DNA from: Savagea sp.
GTDB lineage: Bacteria > Bacillota > Bacilli > Bacillales_A > Planococcaceae
Length of the DNA: 7,859 bases
Reading direction: 5' to 3'
Assembly: GCA_030152585.1 (NCBI GenBank)
Contig: JASLJC010000108.1
Location: 1 to 7,859 of the forward strand
Shown here: positions 5,583 to 7,859 of the stretch, one piece after another
Numbering within the stretch: the first letter of the stretch is position 1
Layout of the letters: each line of letters begins with the position of its first letter
Position numbers and translations under genes: made by a program
Notes under the pieces: model-generated
The model's input: the letters and a program-made list of their open reading frames with translations, nothing else
Told to the model about the DNA's origin: nothing
Database searches by the model: none

Positions 5583-6583
5583 TTATCGCAGTAGATGCAA
5601 TGGGAGGAGACCACGCACCGAAAGCACAAGTAGAAGGCGCACTTCTTCGTTTACAAGAAAATAAAGATCTTCGTATTCAGTTGTATGGGGATCGCGCGAA
5701 AATTTTACCTGTTCTCGATGGCAAAATGATCGATGACGACCGGTTACAAATTATTCATTGTACAGAAGTCGTAACGGGAGAAGACGAACCGGTACGAGCT
5801 GTACGAAAGAAAAAAGATGCTTCGATGGTACGTGCAGCCGAAGCCGTTCGTAAAGGAAAAGCTGAAGCTTGTGTATCATCAGGTAATACGGGAGCTTTAA
5901 TGGCGGCTGGTTTATTCGTTACCGGCCGTATAAAAGGAATTCAACGCCCGGCCTTAGCTCCGACAATGCCGACGATGGACGGTAAAGGATTCGTTATGTT
6001 AGATGTCGGTGCCAATGTCGATAGTAAAGCAGAACATTTGCTTCAATTTGCCATTATGGGTAGTATTTACGCAGAAAAAGTCCGAGGGATTGATCGTCCG
6101 ACAGTTGCGCTTTTAAATATTGGAACGGAAGAAGGAAAAGGAAGCGAACTAGCAAAAGAAACGTATGCATTACTTGAACGAGCTCCAATCCATTTCATCG
6201 GAAATGTAGAAGCACGTGACTTATTAGACGGTGTAGCAGATGTTGTCGTAACAGATGGTTATACCGGAAATATGGTATTAAAAACATTAGAAGGAACTGC
6301 ACTTCATATCTTGACGATGTTAAAGGAAGTATTCATGACATCAATGAAAACGAAAGTAGGCGCTTTACTCGTTAAAAACGAATTAAAGACAAAAGCGAAA
6401 GCGCTCGATTATAAGGAGCACGGCGGCGCTGGATTATTTGGATTACGAGGCCCAGTCATTAAAGCACATGGCTCTTCCGACGCACAAGCGTTTTCTAATG
6501 CAATCCGTCAGGCTGAGACGATGGTGACGTATAAGGTAACGTCATTAATTGAAGAGACGATTGAAAAGGAGCGAATGAAATGA
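5579..6583 (+). CDS. plsX: Phosphate acyltransferase PlsX
   Basis: A 334-residue peripheral membrane enzyme, normal length for PlsX, that converts acyl-ACP and phosphate to acyl-phosphate, the acyl donor for PlsY in phosphatidic acid synthesis. It opens with the family signature IAVDAMGGDHAP (3-14) and has SSGNTGALMAAG (100-111), MLDVGANVD (140-148), NIGTEEGKGSEL (180-191), FIGNVEARDLL (206-216), VTDGYTGN (224-231) and HGGAGLFGLRGP (281-292). All the usual conserved blocks are present. The ATG at 5579 overlaps the fapR stop in an ATGA, with AAAGGA at 5562-5567 as its ribosome binding site. It shares the FapR-controlled promoter, and its product is the same as that of FakA, encoded upstream. 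Confidence 0.98.
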   Translation: MIIAVDAMGGDHAPKAQVEGALLRLQENKDLRIQLYGDRAKILPVLDGKMIDDDRLQIIHCTEVVTGEDEPVRAVRKKKDASMVRAAEAVRKGKAEACVSSGNTGALMAAGLFVTGRIKGIQRPALAPTMPTMDGKGFVMLDVGANVDSKAEHLLQFAIMGSIYAEKVRGIDRPTVALLNIGTEEGKGSELAKETYALLERAPIHFIGNVEARDLLDGVADVVVTDGYTGNMVLKTLEGTALHILTMLKEVFMTSMKTKVGALLVKNELKTKAKALDYKEHGGAGLFGLRGPVIKAHGSSDAQAFSNAIRQAETMVTYKVTSLIEETIEKERMK

Positions 6584-7515
6584 AAAAAATAGCATTTTTA
6601 TTTCCTGGTCAAGGTGCTCAAAAGGTAGGAATGGCAGATGACTTCGATCAATTTGATAGTTATTATGATCGCGCAGACCGTACATTACCTTTTTCGTTAC
6701 GTCAACTGATGACAGAAGGTCCACAAGAACGATTGACGATGACGTATTATGCACAACCTTCGTTATTAACAGTCGGTGCTTACATTGCCGAACGTTTAAA
6801 ACAAGATGGGATTATACCTGATATTGTTGCTGGACATAGTTTAGGTGAATATACTGCACTCGTTGCAGCAAATGTTTTATCGTATGAACAAGCCGTTCAA
6901 ACAGTGTACGAACGTGGGTTACATATGAACGAAGCAGTACCAGTAGGACAAGGTGCGATGGCTGCTGTCATCGGAGGCGACCGCGCAATGATTGAACGAG
7001 TGACAGAGAAAGTAACAGCAGCAGGCGACCTCGTTCAACTTGCTAACATTAATGCACCGGGTCAAATTGTTATTTCAGGGACAGTCCAAGGAATAGAACA
7101 AGCAACTCCTTTATTAAAAGAAGAAGGAGTGCGACGTGTTATATTACTCGATGTAAGTGGTCCATTTCACTCAAAATTAATGATAGAAGGCGCTGAAAAA
7201 TTGCAACAGACGTTTGAAAAAATGACATGGCAAGATGCGAAGGTTCCAATTGTAACAAATGTTGATGCTACAATAGAAACAGATCGTCTAGCTATTCAGC
7301 AAAGCCTCATTCGTCAACTTTATTCACCTGTTGAATGGGTGCAATCGATGGAGCGTCTTGTTGAAGAAAGCGTAACGGATGTAATAGAATGTGGTCCTGG
7401 TCGTGTTTTAAAAGGGTTAATGCGTAAAATTGACCGTTCCGTTACTGTACATACAATTGAAGATGAAACTTCATACAAAGCAGTTGTTGAAAAGATAAAA
7501 GAGGTGTTAAAATGA
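6580..7515 (+). CDS. fabD: Malonyl CoA-acyl carrier protein transacylase FabD
   Basis: A 311-residue cytoplasmic enzyme that moves malonyl from malonyl-CoA to ACP, the step that supplies the elongation cycle of type II fatty acid synthesis. It begins MKKIAFLFPGQGAQKVGMA, whose GQGAQ contributes the oxyanion hole. The nucleophile Ser87 is in GHSLGEY (85-91), the substrate-carboxylate arginine is Arg112, and the catalytic His197 is in SGPFHS (193-198). NAPGQIVISG (158-167) and QLYSPVEW (246-253) are also typical. The ATG overlaps the plsX stop (ATGA) and has AAAGGAG at 6565-6571, 8 nt upstream. Its substrate malonyl-CoA is also the FapR ligand, so enzyme and regulator respond to one metabolite. 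Confidence 0.98.
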   Translation: MKKIAFLFPGQGAQKVGMADDFDQFDSYYDRADRTLPFSLRQLMTEGPQERLTMTYYAQPSLLTVGAYIAERLKQDGIIPDIVAGHSLGEYTALVAANVLSYEQAVQTVYERGLHMNEAVPVGQGAMAAVIGGDRAMIERVTEKVTAAGDLVQLANINAPGQIVISGTVQGIEQATPLLKEEGVRRVILLDVSGPFHSKLMIEGAEKLQQTFEKMTWQDAKVPIVTNVDATIETDRLAIQQSLIRQLYSPVEWVQSMERLVEESVTDVIECGPGRVLKGLMRKIDRSVTVHTIEDETSYKAVVEKIKEVLK

Positions 7516-7859
7516 AACGATTTGAGCAAAAGGTGGCCATCGTTACAGGAGCTTCACGAGGTATTGGCGCAGCTATTGCGAAAACGCTCGGAAAAGAAGG
7601 AGCGAACGTTGTCGTCAATTATAGTGGAAGCGAAAATCGCGCCAATGAAGTAGTCAAAGAGTTGGAACAATACGGTGTAAAATCGTTCGCTTTCCAAGCA
7701 GACGTATCAAACGTAGACGAAGTGAACGCAATGGTCGAAGAAACGAAAAAAAGATTCGGTCGCATCGATTTTCTCGTAAACAATGCGGGGATTACACGTG
7801 ATATGCTAGTCATGCGTTTAAAAGAAGAAGATTGGGACGACGTATTACGTATTAATTTA
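7512..7859 (+). CDS. fabG: 3-oxoacyl-ACP reductase FabG (5' part, cut by window edge)
   Basis: The first 116 codons are present; the family is usually about 245-250 residues, so a little under half is seen. FabG reduces beta-ketoacyl-ACP to the 3-hydroxy form with NADPH during fatty acid elongation. It is a short-chain dehydrogenase: the Rossmann glycine motif TGASRGIG is at 12-19, ADVS at 63-66, NNAG at 90-93, and ITRDMLVMRLKEEDW (94-108) is typical of FabG rather than other SDR enzymes. Asn115 at the edge is the first catalytic-tetrad residue; the Ser-Tyr-Lys part lies outside. The ATG overlaps the fabD stop by 4 nt, with a GAGG at 7501-7504. The truncation is only the end of the window. 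Confidence 0.95.
   Translation, partial: MKRFEQKVAIVTGASRGIGAAIAKTLGKEGANVVVNYSGSENRANEVVKELEQYGVKSFAFQADVSNVDEVNAMVEETKKRFGRIDFLVNNAGITRDMLVMRLKEEDWDDVLRINL

Noticed and set aside
1..7859. CRISPR arrays, tRNA or rRNA genes, insertion sequences, phage or defence genes
   Set aside because: None was seen. There are no regularly spaced repeats, no tRNA-like cloverleaf noticed, and no transposase; the genes are conserved housekeeping genes.

Overview
This window comes from the conserved housekeeping backbone of a low-GC Gram-positive bacterium of the order Bacillales. The order rpmB (reversed), yloU, fakA/yloV, recG, fapR, plsX, fabD, fabG is the classic Bacillales arrangement, and the proteins align closely, from memory, with those of Bacillus subtilis and Staphylococcus aureus. 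The genus cannot be fixed. Two hints are that spoVM is not in the visible spacer next to rpmB, and that the serine dehydratase genes sdaAB/sdaAA, which separate yloV from recG in B. subtilis, are missing. The latter recalls the staphylococcal layout, although the base composition looks less AT-rich than in staphylococci.

Layout. Positions 1-148 are a short, GC-richer patch (about half G+C by hand count in 1-120) with a perfect 12-bp inverted repeat. I cannot assign it to a gene. A loopless 46-nt palindromic terminator (149-194) and a second hairpin terminator (286-312) face each other across an AT-rich spacer. They insulate whatever lies upstream from rpmB, which is read on the minus strand (317-505). 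A divergent promoter region (506-739) separates rpmB from the yloU-fakA operon (740-2757), which ends in a strong intrinsic terminator (2767-2803). recG (2874-4919) stands alone behind it.

A sigma-A type promoter with a FapR operator over its start site (4929-4979) begins the fatty acid and phospholipid operon fapR-plsX-fabD-fabG. Its genes are joined by three consecutive 4-nt ATGA overlaps. fabG runs off the right edge of the window.

How the genes work together. FabD makes malonyl-ACP and FabG reduces the beta-ketoacyl-ACP intermediate. PlsX converts acyl-ACP to acyl-phosphate for glycerolipid synthesis. FapR senses malonyl-CoA and represses its own operon. FakA, one operon upstream, phosphorylates exogenous or recycled fatty acids to the same acyl-phosphate, so the two routes into membrane lipid are encoded almost side by side. 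YloU (Asp23 family) is co-transcribed with FakA. RpmB is a ribosomal protein and RecG a branched-DNA helicase.

I found no convincing undescribed system here. The points most worth a second look are the unassigned left-edge patch, the missing spoVM and sdaAB/sdaAA genes, the palindrome in front of recG, and the constant yloU-fakA pairing.
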